From contig NC_081406.1 in assembly GCF_030272615.1 (NCBI RefSeq), forward strand, positions 403,264,939 to 403,324,938: DNA of 60,000 nucleotides, in the 5' to 3' direction. The DNA comes from Cryptomeria japonica (lineage: Eukaryota; Streptophyta; Pinopsida; Cupressales; Cupressaceae). Of the stretch, positions 48,270-59,607 are shown piece after piece. The notes below the pieces were generated by a model. It was not told where the DNA came from, ran no database searches, and saw only the letters and a program-made list of their open reading frames with translations. Each line of letters begins with the position of its first letter. The first letter of the stretch is position 1. The translations under genes were made by a program, and so were the position numbers.

Positions 48270-49436
48270 CAGTCTTGGTCCCATCACTTGGCTACTCAAA
48301 ATATGAGATGCAACTTGGGGTATCTCATAAGTGGTTTTATATAGTAAGCTTAGGAAATTTTAGAAAACATTCAGTTATGAGTTTACTGAACTTTCTTCAT
48401 CTTGCTACATAACCCACTATGACACAAACACAAAATGATTCATTTACAATTTCTGATTTGATTGAAACAAAAGGTTTCATGTGAAGTATACATATCCCTT
48501 TAATGTTCCATTATGCTTAATTCTCAGCAATACTTGATCTGATTGGACTCTTCATTTTATGCAATGATAATGAACTAATTCTTTTCCCTCCTGATTTTTT
48601 ATTGTCTTTTGTTTACCAGGAGATGATGTAGCCATATGCATATCCTTCTCTTAACCACTGATACTCAAAAATGAGAGAATTTGTGAGGAGAATATACATA
48701 TGATGGTACTTATACCATTATCTTGATGACCAAAGGGCAGTTATAGGGACACAATTTATGAGTTGGGATCAACCCTTGTGGGAGCCTCATTTACTCCCGC
48801 TCATACATAAAATTTGTAATCAACACACATTTTTTATACCTGCACATGAAGTGAACAAATTAGACAAAACATGCATTTGATGGTTTATGATTAGGTTTTT
48901 CCCTTTTTGATGCACATTGGAATGCACTAATATATGCATAAGCACATAATTATGTAGAGTGCATAACTAGTCATTGCTTAGATCTTTCAAGATCTAATAT
49001 CATTGATATGACCAATGCAGGAACTTGGACATTCGAGAGGACTCAGGACAGGCAAGGACAACTAGTTTAGATAGGAAACAAGACACTGAACCAGTCATAC
49101 AAGCAATGAATGGTTACCCTCTACATGCATATTGCCTTTTATTTGCTTATTCATGTATTCATTACTCTACTTTTGTTTCAAAGAAGTAAAGGCTAGTCTC
49201 ACGGCTTGTGTGAGACATGTATTTCATATCAATAAAAATACTCTTTCAGAAAGAATTTTCTCTTTTGTTGTTATGAACTAGAGGCATTGAAATGTAATCT
49301 TTTGTTCATTATTTCTTTATACAAATGAATGCAACACAACAGAATAAGAATGTACCTTTTGTGAATATCAAACTTTAAAGCTCTACCTGATTGAGCTTGT
49401 TAGCGAAAATAGGTAAAAGTGTCTTCATCAACTTTC
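48270..49436 (+). other. Unassigned sequence with a possible degraded host 3' exon
   Basis: Mostly nothing is recognised. One weak candidate: after a splice-acceptor-like ACCAATGCAG (to 49020) a frame stays open for 56 codons to TAA at 49187-49189, starting NLDIREDSGQARTT. AATAAA is at 49231-49236. No protein family is recognised and no upstream exon is found. Confidence 0.25.
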
Positions 49437-50703
49437 ACATTTTCACTTCCAACAATTTTGTTCAGTCTTTCATTGTAACACCGATATGCCTTTCTCCTTA
49501 TAGAATATCCTAAGAATATGGCTTGTTCATCTCTACTCTCAAACTTTCCAAGATTATCATCATCTCTCTACATGTAGCAATTGCTTCCAATTACCTTTAA
49601 AAAATTAACTGTTAGAGTTCTAGCATGCCATAGCTCATAAGGTGTCTTTCCATGTCTCTTCTAGTATATAATTTTATTGAGGGTGTAGACTATAGTTTGA
49701 AATGATTCTCTCTGATAGACTTCCAGAAGTTCTGCTCCTTTGATCATTGTTCTAGCTACCTCCTGAATTGTTTGATTCATCCTTTCTACTACACCATTCT
49801 ATTGAGGTGTTCTCAGGGTAGAAAACTATCTTCTAATACCATGTTTCTCACAAAAGTTATTAAAATCATTATAAGTAAATTCTCCTCCTCTATTAGATCT
49901 GAAACACTTAATCTTTCTGTAAACTTTATTTTCAACTTTAGCCTTGAATATTTTGAATTTCTCTAAATCTTCTTACTTCTCTCTCAAAAATGTAACCCAT
50001 GACATTCTAGAGTAATCATCAATTAATAACATAAAATACTTCTAGCCTTGTATACTCCTTATTCTAGTCGGACCACATAGATATGTATGCACAAAATCCA
50101 ACAATCCAATGGATGAATGCTCTTTTCCTCTGTAAGTTCCTCTTGTATGCTTTCCAACTTGACATTCTTTGCACATTTTGTTATCCGGTTTGGTTAGTCT
50201 TGGTAAATCTCTTACTACACTTGATGTACTAATCTTCATTAAGTTATTAAAATTGATATGAAACATCCTCTTGTGCCAAAGCCATCTATAATTGATCTGA
50301 AACAACAAAAAGTGCTTTGTAGCTCCTTCTAGTAGATACATGTTTCCACCAATCCTTTTCACAGTTGCAATAACAATTTGGGATCCTTCCCAGATCTCAC
50401 AACCATTATCTTGAAAGACAAAATTGTGACCATTTTCACACATTTGTCCAACACTCAAAAGATTATGGTGCAAACCCTTCACATAGTAAACATTGTTAGT
50501 GTTATGCTTTCCATTAAAAAAAATAGAACCAATTTCCACAATTTGTGTTATCTGATAATCACTGAACCTAACATAACCACCATCATACTTATCAAGTTTC
50601 ACAAAATTACTTTTGTCACCAGTCATATGATTTGAACTTCCAATATCAATTAGCCATTCATTTCTATCCCTTCCAGCATGTAAAGCAGTAGCAATAGTCT
50701 TAG
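49437..50703 (-). pseudogene. Element G: copia protease/integrase fragment
   Basis: From 50703 leftward: the protease tail (SSNHMTGDKSNFVKLD), GAG-pre-integrase (WLWHKRMFHINF, CKECQVGKHTRG), and the integrase core and C-terminus ending NVKVDED near 49437. Two of the three integrase catalytic acids are gone (HTYLCGP, FRSNRGGEF), while QNGVVERMN keeps the Glu. Several stops, little frame loss. There is no RT, LTR or gag beside it, so G is truncated on both sides. On the right it is cut where another LTR-like sequence starts (50704). Confidence 0.88.
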
Positions 50704-51822
50704 TGTAGCATCATAAATTGTATACCCTTAATTAGGTGGTACAATTTCATGCTTAGGTTAGCACCAACCTTAGTGTGTTTCACTTTTCATTTTTCATTTC
50801 AAGTTCCCTTTAAGAATTAAATTAATTAACTCAATTAAATTTTATGTCCTCTTTTATCGCTCCACATATCATAAAATTGGACCCTTAACCTTAAGTGTGA
50901 CCCTTTTTATTTTATCCTTTTAATCAATTAATTCATCAAAGCCCTAATTAGGTCCTATTTTGGCCTTCAAGGCCTGATTTTGCATATCTAAACACCTTTA
51001 ATTGTCGCACCATCTGGGGAATCACCTTACAATCATGATACCTTGTATCCCTAAAAAAATTGAAAAAAGTTGATCGGACCGATGTGAATCACACTTGTCT
51101 TGATTTTTTCTCCCCAAATTTTGGGATCATGTTTTGGCAGTATTATAATGTTTAAATCCAACTTTGTTTGAAAAAATATCAATTCTAGGTCAGCCTTTGA
51201 TCAAAACAAAAGTTAGGGTTTCATATATATAGCCTTTCCTTTCCTCATTTGAGGGACCCATCTACAAGAAATTGAAGGAGCCTCTTATGAAGTGAAAGTA
51301 TAGGTTTATATGAAGTATTCAATTAGAAAATCAAGCATTCATCAAGCCTTCATCAATCATTTTCACCATCAATTGAAGCTTCATAAATATTGAAGAATAA
51401 TAGGAGATCACCAACTCTTGATCTACCTCTCCCTTAGGATTTGGTATGGTTTCATGTTATTTTTATAGATCTCTTTATGAGTTTAACAACACTTGTTTTC
51501 AAATCTACATTATTGCTTTAGATCCATTATTGCATTTGTGATTTCAAGCATTCTCACCTAGATTATGACCATTTAGGGTTTATACTCGAATCATAGGGTA
51601 TAACTCTAAATTTTTCATTCTAGCTCATTAGGATCTTGTAAACACATGAGATTCTAGGATCACCAAAACAAGGGGTTTTAATAAGAAAAAACCCTATATA
51701 GCCACCAAAACACCATTTTTCAAGTTGCAGGTGCAAGTATAGAAATTTGACGGAGCTATTATCTTCTAAAAAACAAAAATTCACAGTCACAGTCCCAGAT
51801 CCAAAGGAAGGCCCCAAAGCAC
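50704..51822 (+). repeat. Possible LTR or leader of another element (H), cut by E
   Basis: It starts TGTAGCATCATAAATTG exactly where element G stops. A TATA-like CATATATATAGCC (51218-51230) is followed by a C/T- and TCATCAA-rich stretch as in gypsy U5/leader sequence at 31500-32100. No coding sequence is seen. The right end is cut by element E at 51823. I cannot show the LTR end or a primer binding site, so the gypsy assignment is an inference. Confidence 0.4.
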
Positions 51823-52977
51823 TGTTGGCTTGATGATGATGATTTTATTGTAATAGGTTGAGTGATGACTTGTATTGTGTTGTCATTGATGGAAAACATG
51901 TTTTGTCAATCATCTAAGTCATTTAGTCCAACTGGTAAAGCCTAACCGGTAGAGGAAGCAGTTAAACAATGAATCGATAAACAATGACAGAGCTATGTTC
52001 AAGGGATTGGTATGGAAGATCGGTGAAGAGTTAAGTTTTGTGGTTTGGTATGTATGCCCATGACATTGGTATAAGTCTATGACTAGAACCGCATCAGAAT
52101 ATTCAAAGTTTGGAGCGAATTATGATGTACTGAGTAGTCAATCAAGAAGAACAACTAAACCACTAGAGCAGAATTACTTAGATCGATAAACCGGTAGACT
52201 TAATGTTTTATTTTTGAGTTAAGTTGTTTGTGGCTGACATAAGGAAAGTGTGATGAGAAAGATTGACTAGATACATTGAACCTAAGAAATTGTTCCAAGG
52301 GTTCTTAGTCAACTTAGCAGAGTTGTTTATAAAAAGAGTATATTATGTGATGGTGTATTTAGATATGAGATCTATAGTGCAAATTTGATTGTGCGGTGAA
52401 AGGTGAAGCTCTGTATTGATGTTTAGTTGGTGTTAAAAGTAGATCTGCATTAGATCTAATTAGGCATAGAGGTACTAACAATAGATCATTCACTTGATGT
52501 TCCCTAACAATTGCAGCAAGATAAAATCCTCTAACAAGGTCACTCCTAATAGGGTGCGGTAGGATCCTCACAGGTCCAAAGGTTTAAATCCTCTAACCAG
52601 GTCACACATTAACTTGTGGTGGGTAAATCCCATAGATGGGTATCTCCTAAAAGGCCTTATTGTAATATCTCTTAACCAGGCTAAGACTCTCTTAAATAAG
52701 TGTGTTCCTAACATAGTAGTTGTAAGACCTTAATGGGCCAGATCCCTATTCTTTAGATAGTTGATCTTGTGGGTACCAATTCCCACCGTGGTTTTTCCCA
52801 GTTGGGTTTCCAAATGAAAAACATTGTGTTATGTGGTGCATATGTTATTGGGTGTTATCTTAAGTGTTTATTTTCCTTTCATGCTTGTTAAGTTTCAAGT
52901 TGATGAAAGTGGATCATATTTGTGTTGTTTTTGCTTGCACTGATTCACCCCCCTATCAGTGCCTTATAAATTTATCA
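51823..52977 (+). repeat. Element E 5' LTR
   Basis: This 1155-bp LTR starts TGTTGGCTTGATG and ends AAATTTATCA, directly before a perfect primer binding site. It has the U5 block CCCACCGTGGTTTTTCCC and the tail GATTCACCCCCCTATCAGT. It matches solo LTR J (19227-20329). Confidence 0.9.
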
Positions 52978-52992
52978 ATTGGTATCAGAGCC
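52978..52992 (+). promoter_or_regulatory. Element E primer binding site (initiator Met tRNA)
   Basis: ATTGGTATCAGAGCC directly follows the LTR. It is the same site as in element I, although E has no visible pol. Confidence 0.92.
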
Positions 52993-53049
52993 TAATTCCT
53001 TTAAGGCTTAATTGATTGGGAAGGATCCTTAAGGCTATCATGTGGGGAT

Positions 53050-54281
53050 ATGAGTTATAGAGAGATTTCTAACCGGCTTGCAGAATCTAAGGAAGACCTA
53101 GGTGAACTGAGGGTCAAGTATAAAGCTTCATTGGATAAGAGGAGAGAGTTGGCTAAATAATTGTACGAAATTAGTGAAAATAGTTCATCTGAAGAAGCTA
53201 ACATTGATGCATTGGCTAATGAGGTGGAAAAGTTGAATGATGATAAGTCAAATCTAAGGAGAGACTTGGAAGCCCTAACTATCAAGATGAGTCAAGAGTT
53301 GGAAGCCAGGAGGGCTGCTGAAGACAAAATTAGAGAGAAAGATGATGAGATCTTAAAGCTAAACTGAGAGATTGGTACTCTTCATGCACATCTTCATGAG
53401 GAAAAAGAAGAAAAAGAAGAAAAAGAAGAAATACAAGCTGATCTAGACATGGCTATGTCTCTTAGAGAAAGTCTTATGAAAAAGAATGAAGATCTTTCTA
53501 AGGAGTTGGCTAATGCTAATGAGATACTGGATAAATACAAGAAGAGATTTATTATGCTTGATGAGAAGATCCAGCCACAAAGGAAGAATGTAGATACACA
53601 TGGATTGGGATACACAACCTTTGAGCAAGGAGAGCCTTCCAGTACTAAATAAATCATGCATAAAGGTAAATCTGCACCTAAGAACAAGAAAACCATCGGT
53701 AAGAAATCTTACAAACTAGTATGCTTTAACCGTCACAAGGTAGGTCATACTGCTAATGTTCATAGAAGCATATCTAGTTCTTTTAATGGTTATAGGTCTA
53801 ATGCTTGTGAGGGTTACAAGCCTAGAAGTTTTAATGGTTATTGTTGCACTTGCAACAAATATGGGCATAGAGTTATTGAGTGGTATGAACAATCAGAGAT
53901 CTTTCATTAATCAGAGGTTTGGTGGTGATTGGTAGAGATATTTTAATGATAGGAGAAACCCTAATTGGCAGAGACCTTATGTAAACCGGTCTTGTCCTTA
54001 TGAAATGGAGTATAGACAAAATGTGACTTGTTCAATTTGTCACAACTTTGGACATGTTGCTATAAACTGTCAGAGAAGAACTTGTAGAGGCAATGCTGGA
54101 CCCTAGAGAGCATCTGGAATGGCTTGTTTTTATTGTCACAAATTGGGACACCTTACAAAGTTTTTGCAAAGAAAGAATGAACGACCTAGTTAATCAGTCT
54201 ACTGACCAGAAAGGTAAGAAGAAGGTTGATGTGGAGGAAACTAGAGAAGAGATGAACAAGATCTGGAGAAAGAAAAAGTGA
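53050..54281 (+). pseudogene. Element E ORF1: coiled-coil, zinc-knuckle protein
   Basis: ATG 53050 lies only 58 bp after the primer binding site. One frame to about 53880 with stops at 53158, 53365, 53650 and 53908, then one frame change. The N-terminal ~200 codons are coiled coil (EKLNDDKSNLRRDLEAL, KEEKEEKEE). Knuckles: CFNRHKVGHTANVH (degraded), CCTCNKYGHRVIEW (last Cys lost), CSICHNFGHVAINC (intact, 54028-54069) and CFYCHKLGHLTKFL. It is the sister of ORF1 in element C, with the same order and the shared SFNGY repeat. The frame shown open over 54093-54281 is not the native one. It is likely an RNA-binding, nucleocapsid-like product. Confidence 0.82.
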
Positions 54282-54809
54282 GGAGAAACCATTAGAATAT
54301 TCTAATTCTTCACCGAGTGTGGAGAATCCCTCACTAGTAAACTAAGTTGTGTATAAAGCTTAGGGGGAGCTTATTGTCAGATCTATTTCTAGACCCCTTG
54401 AATGTTTGTGCGGTAAGTTAAATCTGTATATTCAGATGTAATTTGATGTTGAGTAATGATTTTGAGTTGAAATCAGTAAGTTTGATGTGTTATAAGAACT
54501 GGTAGCATGTTTTAGGGTTGAAGGGTGTTTAGGGTCTGTTCAACCGAGTATAGCATTTAATACAGTTTGTAAAAGGTAAATAAAAGGATGTTTCACAGTT
54601 TCATTTGTTACCTTTGCATTCTTGAGAGAATTTCGAGAGAGACTGTAGTAGAGAAGAGTTGTTGATTATTGATTTGGCAAAATTGTTGGCAAATTGAAAA
54701 TATTTGTGGATAAGTGAATCAGTGAAAGAGCATTCAGATAGGAAACCCTAGCTAGAAAGAAGTTGAAAGGTATTCTTCTATGATTTGAGTTTGTGTTTGA
54801 TATTTTGCA
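54282..54809 (+). other. Element E spacer between ORF1 and ORF2
   Basis: This is the counterpart of 42233-42702. It holds GCTTAGGGGGAGC (54358-54370), a TTACCTTTGCATTCTTGAG stretch (about 54609) and GAAACCCTAGC (54740-54750), a telo-box-like motif, 60 bp before ORF2. Confidence 0.6.
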
Positions 54810-55255
54810 ATGGATAAATCACACTTTGTTGATGTTACTGAAAGGTCTCGACCAAAATTCAAGAGGCATCCACATAAGTTGATGAAAAACGATCCAGTTG
54901 GAGCCCTATCAAATGTACCCTATGGTGTTACATGTGGAAGATGTCTAATCCTATATTCATTGAAAACTAGAAGATTTGGGAACTATTTTTATCTTTAATC
55001 AGTATCGAACTTTGTGTGATAAGAAAGGGGTTATAAAGGATCAATTCTGAAGGGTTACCAATAAAGGTTTTCACCATGCTATGAACTTTCTTGATGAATT
55101 TGAAGGAGATCATATCAGATATGTTTTGAGCAGGATACATGATCAGTTCATGTCATTAGATCGCCCACATAAGATTACAAAGAAAGTTATTCATGTGATC
55201 ACTGGATTGTGGGCAACTGGTAAAGTTCCTATTCTAAGGACAATCCCGAAGGATG
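54810..55255 (+). pseudogene. Element E ORF2, N-terminal part, cut by element F
   Basis: ATG 54810 opens MDKSHFVDVTERSRPKFKRH, matching the PEFKLNP start of ORF2 in C. After a stop near 54996 and a frame change, 55081-55255 reads YVLSRIHDQF, LDRPHKITKKVIHVITGLWA and TGKVPILRTI, the best-preserved version of the shared N-terminal block. The insertion of F ends it mid-protein. The function is unknown, as for C and F. Confidence 0.8.
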
Positions 55256-56159
55256 TGTTGGAATCCAAGAACACTAAGAGGGGGGGTGAATCAGTGTTCT
55301 ACCAGAATGATCAATTTTACCCTTATTAAAACATGCATTCACCAACCGATAAACTGGTACATATAGGATTGAAAGAAGTAAAGCAATCAATAAGCCAATC
55401 ACATAAATGAATACCATAACATAGAGAATTATATGTGGAAAACCTCAAAGAGGAAAAACCACGATGGGATTTGTGACCCACAATATCAATCCATTGGCCA
55501 TATGAAAAGATATTACAAAATATAGGGGCCTACACTTGCAGGAAGGCTTACAGCCTAGAGCACACTGTTCAACACAAAAAGAGTCTCACTGACTACATAC
55601 AAATCTAGACTACAATCTAGAGAAATGATTGAACTGCAATGATAGCATCTTCTATGCTTGAATACAGTTCCGATTAAGCTCTGTTTGATCCAGTTCTGAA
55701 ACCCTAAACCCTTACCAGAATAACCTCTTACATAATTAACATTCCTCACATTACAATTATCTCTCTCATATCTCTCATACCTCATACATCATAAAATAAT
55801 CTAATCAACTGATCTATATAACCTTACAAACTTGCATGCCTTATGTCGACTTACATAGATAATTACAAAATGAATATACAAGTTGGCTCAATAACATAAA
55901 TACAAGAATATCAAAATCAATTGCCAATGCTGGATCTCCCAAATGATTTTGGTCTCCAATACTGGTATTCTGAATGTAAACCATGTCATCTTGTAATGCC
56001 GATAACCAAAGAATTCCTCAAACCGATGACGATACCTGTTGGTGCTGGTGTTGGTGAAGTGTCTGCCGGTAAACAACTAAACCAAAATATGAAAGCTGGA
56101 AGATGTTGCGATCAATGACAACATATTGAAACTAATCAAATGAGTAGAAATTTCCAACA
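55256..56159 (-). repeat. Element F 3' LTR (0.9 kb)
   Basis: The plus strand reads TGTTGGAATCC...TTTCCAACA, a perfect TGTTGG/CCAACA inversion, 904 bp. It is in minus orientation because the polypurine tract lies to the right. The common tail (GAGGGGGGGTGAATCAGTG on the plus strand) is at its left end. The left flank, ggatg (55251-55255), should be the target duplication; its partner is beyond the window. Confidence 0.9.
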
Positions 56160-56415
56160 ATCTCCCCCTTTCGCATTGATGTCAACACTCATGTGAAAAA
56201 TGATAATGGTTTCCATCTACCGGTTTCATCCTGAGACTACTCCCCTTGAGCTGAATATCCATCTGTGATCATGATCTAAACAAAATACTCCATACCTCCA
56301 TAACTCCTGAATATTTTTCACCTATACCTCCCCCTTTGACATCAATGCCAAAAATTAATACCAAAAACTGGGACGAAGAATGAAAGACTGTACAAAGAAT
56401 GTGTCCCAAAATACC
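56160..56415 (-). other. Element F 3' untranslated region and polypurine tracts
   Basis: The tract CATCAATGCGAAAGGGGGAGAT (minus, 56160-56181) abuts the LTR. A second one, TCAAAGGGGGAGG (about 56330-56342, minus), lies upstream. This is the two-tract layout of A, D, I and K. Confidence 0.82.
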
Positions 56416-59400
56416 TTACCGGAGCTGAATATACTTGAAAATTTCCAAATAGGCTTTCTCCAAAATCTCTAGATAGGTATCCCAACCTGATTTGAAAGTG
56501 CCAGAAATAGATATAATTCCATTAAGCATGTGAGCATATGACTCTTTCTCATTAAGTTCTTCCGGTGTGGGCCTACCAACCAAATCTATGCATTCTTTCT
56601 TATGAACACTCAAAGAGTCCAATTGGGGACTCAACAATCCTCTAAGACCTTTAGCTCTCCTTATGATTTGTCTTTATCCCTCTCAAGATCTAAAACTTGG
56701 GCTTCCAAAACCAAAATCTGACCATCAATAGATGTAGTCAAAAAATTTGTGTCATCAAAAGAATTAACTATACCTACAATATTCTCCTGAATATCCTTAA
56801 TCCCTTTATTTATCTCTGTTGTAAGTAGACCTGTGTTGCAGCATACTCTATAAATATTATTACATTTCCTCAAAGCATTATCAATCAACTTTAGCTTATC
56901 ATTAATCTCCTTCTTCTTTGACTCAATCATCTAATCAAATGTAGCTCTCTTAGCCTGTGTAAACCTCTCCAATGCCTACCAGGTTGATATCTATTGTAAA
57001 GATTGAAAGTCCTTTGAAATGTGCTTTGTGATTATTTTGAGCTTGTCAGATGGGCTTTATCCTTTGTCAAATTTTCTCTCTGGGACAAGTCTATGCAAAA
57101 TAGGGATAGACTGATCAATAACTCCTTTGCCAATAGATCCTTCCTTCATCATCTTCTGTGCAGCCATCATCACGAGCTCAGTAGAAATTTCATCTTTGTT
57201 ACTTTTTTGTTCAACCTATGAGTTGTCAATTGATAATAATGATGCACTCACTACCGATTCCCTGCCGGATTCCTTTCCTTTCTCCTCTGATGGTTTGTTA
57301 ACTTTTATAGCTTATTCTCTTGCACTGATGGCTTCACCACTTGGTGTAGTATCAATTATTGTTGGTTCCTCCTTATGAACTGTGACCTCAACCTATACAT
57401 TTTGATTCAGAGGACTATTATCCTCAACATTTGTAACCTGTATATTCTCTGAATCTGCCAGTACACCATCATTTGTCAGTATCACTTCTGTGTCCTATAC
57501 ATTAGATTCTACCAGGGGCTCTATATCTAATATCTTAATATCCTTTAAAATTTTACCCATTATATCTTTGCCTTTCCCTTCAACACGGATGTCTGTAGTA
57601 TTAGTTTTAGCTTTTGGCGAAGTATAAAAACCAGGGTTTGCAGCAAAGAATTGAACCCATGCCTTGTGGGTCTCAGTGACTATCTCATTAACCCTACCTA
57701 ACATAAGACTAACTATCATGTGCTTTCTATGAAAGATCTTTCTATCTGCAACCTCAAGAGTCATATCCAACTCCTCTGGAGTAATGAATGCACAAGTAGT
57801 TAACAACTCTTGAATCTTTATATTCTTGTCTTCCTCCATAGCTGATAATCTTCTAGCATCTAGTTTTACATATAATTGTGTTGGTATTTGATTCTCAATT
57901 TCTAACAAGGCTTTCTTATATATATCCAAATACAATAAAACTGCTTCCTCAACTTCTCTCTGTTCATCATCATCTAAATGCTCATAATAGAGTTGTACAT
58001 TTTTCAACATACCATCCTTAGTTATTTCATCTACCAATTATGCACAAATCTTAGGTGGAATAATAGTTACATTACCAAACACAAGTCCAAGATCGGTGTC
58101 ATCCATCTTCTTTCTTCTTCCAGTACTAGATGGAGCAGAAGGTGTTTCCTTTGGAGCTCTTGTCTTTGTTGGTACCTTGATTGTAACCTTCCTAACCGGT
58201 TGCTTCTTTGCTTCCACCTTAGTCTCCTCACTTTTCTTCCTCAATACCCTCTTAAATGCTAAAGGTGTATCATCATCAGTTCTAGAGTCTGATGGAATAA
58301 GCTCAATGAAAACTTCAGGTTCTTTCCTCTTCCTTTCTTTTTTCAGAACAACATCCATTAATGCTTTGATGTCCTGAGATACTTGTTCCACAAATTTGCT
58401 TGCCTTGCCCTACTGCTTCTCCCTCTTCTTCTAGTTAAACTCAGTTTCAACCTCTTACATTTTTGTTTTGTAGTACCAAAGGATTTCTCAACTTCATCAA
58501 TAGGTGCATCAATTAACAACTATGCATAAGCATCCAAAATCTATGCATCAAATTCATAACCCATTTCCTCAATCCAAATCTTCTAAGGCTTGACTACTTC
58601 CATCAAGGTTTCATCTTTCTTAACCATAAAGCAGATCTTGATTGAGTATTTCTCAACATGTGCTTTAGAACCCTCTCTAGATTTCATAGCCTTTTGGAAT
58701 GCCTTGAAGTAACCCCAAAATTTATCACCTCACTGACTACCCAAACAAGCAATAGATTGTTTCAATTGTCTTCCTACCGAGATATCAAATGACCATTGTC
58801 TCTTCCCAAAATTGGGAGTTCATTAATGAAAAATAGCATCAAACAGACAATAAGATTTACATACTAGAATGTTCCCTTCTTCTCTCCTTTGAACTTCCCT
58901 AGGTTAATTAACAATTCATCTAACTTCCATCCACAGAGATCTAACTTCTCATTTCCCCTCATGATCTTATGTGTTGCATAAATGTAGGAGCTAGAAACAC
59001 AATTCTGATGATTTGATTGAGTTACCTTATATCCAATAACCATGCTTCTCAATCTGATATCTCTCTCGATGATAGTACTAACCCTCATCGATCACCGGTC
59101 CAAAGTTGTGCTGGTGAGTTTGTTGACTTGATTATTAGAAATCTTCTTCTCTAGATGCTGACCAATCTGTAGCAAACTGATGATGGCCATGATGGCCTCC
59201 TTCAAAATCTTGTAAGGTCTATCCAACCTGATGAACTCTCCATGCACTCTGCTAAAAAAATATCTGATAATCTCATCCTCAAATTTTGGAATATCGAGAA
59301 TGCCTGCAAACCCTAGATCCTCAATATGCTTGTACTCAGGCTTGATCTTTCAAGAGTCTCCCATCAAATTGCTCATATACATGCTCTTAATATTACTAGT

Positions 59401-59607
59401 TCCCATATCCTCAATGTGACAGTGAATATAAGCTCTGACATCTTCCACATATGCAACTCCTTCCGAGACATGGGAAAATGTGTTAGCCGAATCATCCAAA
59501 GTGGCAATATGTGGACATCACTTGAAAATTGGCCTAGGATAGTCCTTTACCTCAACAACAATAGGATTTGCAATAAAAGTAGGTGTAGAGGATGATCCCA
59601 CTTCCAT
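56416..59607 (-). pseudogene. Element F ORF2: longest copy of the unknown protein
   Basis: ATG 59607 opens MEVGSSSTPTF. About 1064 codons follow with several stops and at least two frame changes. Blocks: VVEVKDYPRPIFK; FFSRVHGEFIRLDRPYKI (about 59230); AFQKAMKSREGSKAH (about 58690); MGYEFDA with a FGT motif (about 58560-58470). Then come a Lys/Arg-rich, NLS-like stretch (58340-58170) and a helical part (DDDEQREVEEAVLLYLDIYK, 57970-57910; VNEIVTETHKAWVQFFA, about 57690). After a low-complexity linker, a coiled-coil end (about 56930-56430) closes it. It shows no RT, integrase or protease motif. The end lies just before the 3' UTR, so ORF2 fills the place that pol has in copia elements. Confidence 0.78.

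Noticed and set aside
54093-54281. 62-residue plus-strand frame in E
   Set aside because: The zinc-knuckle residues are in a different frame (2 against 0), so this frame is not native.
58096-58377. Plus-strand 93-residue frame
   Set aside because: It is antisense to the basic region of ORF2 in element F.
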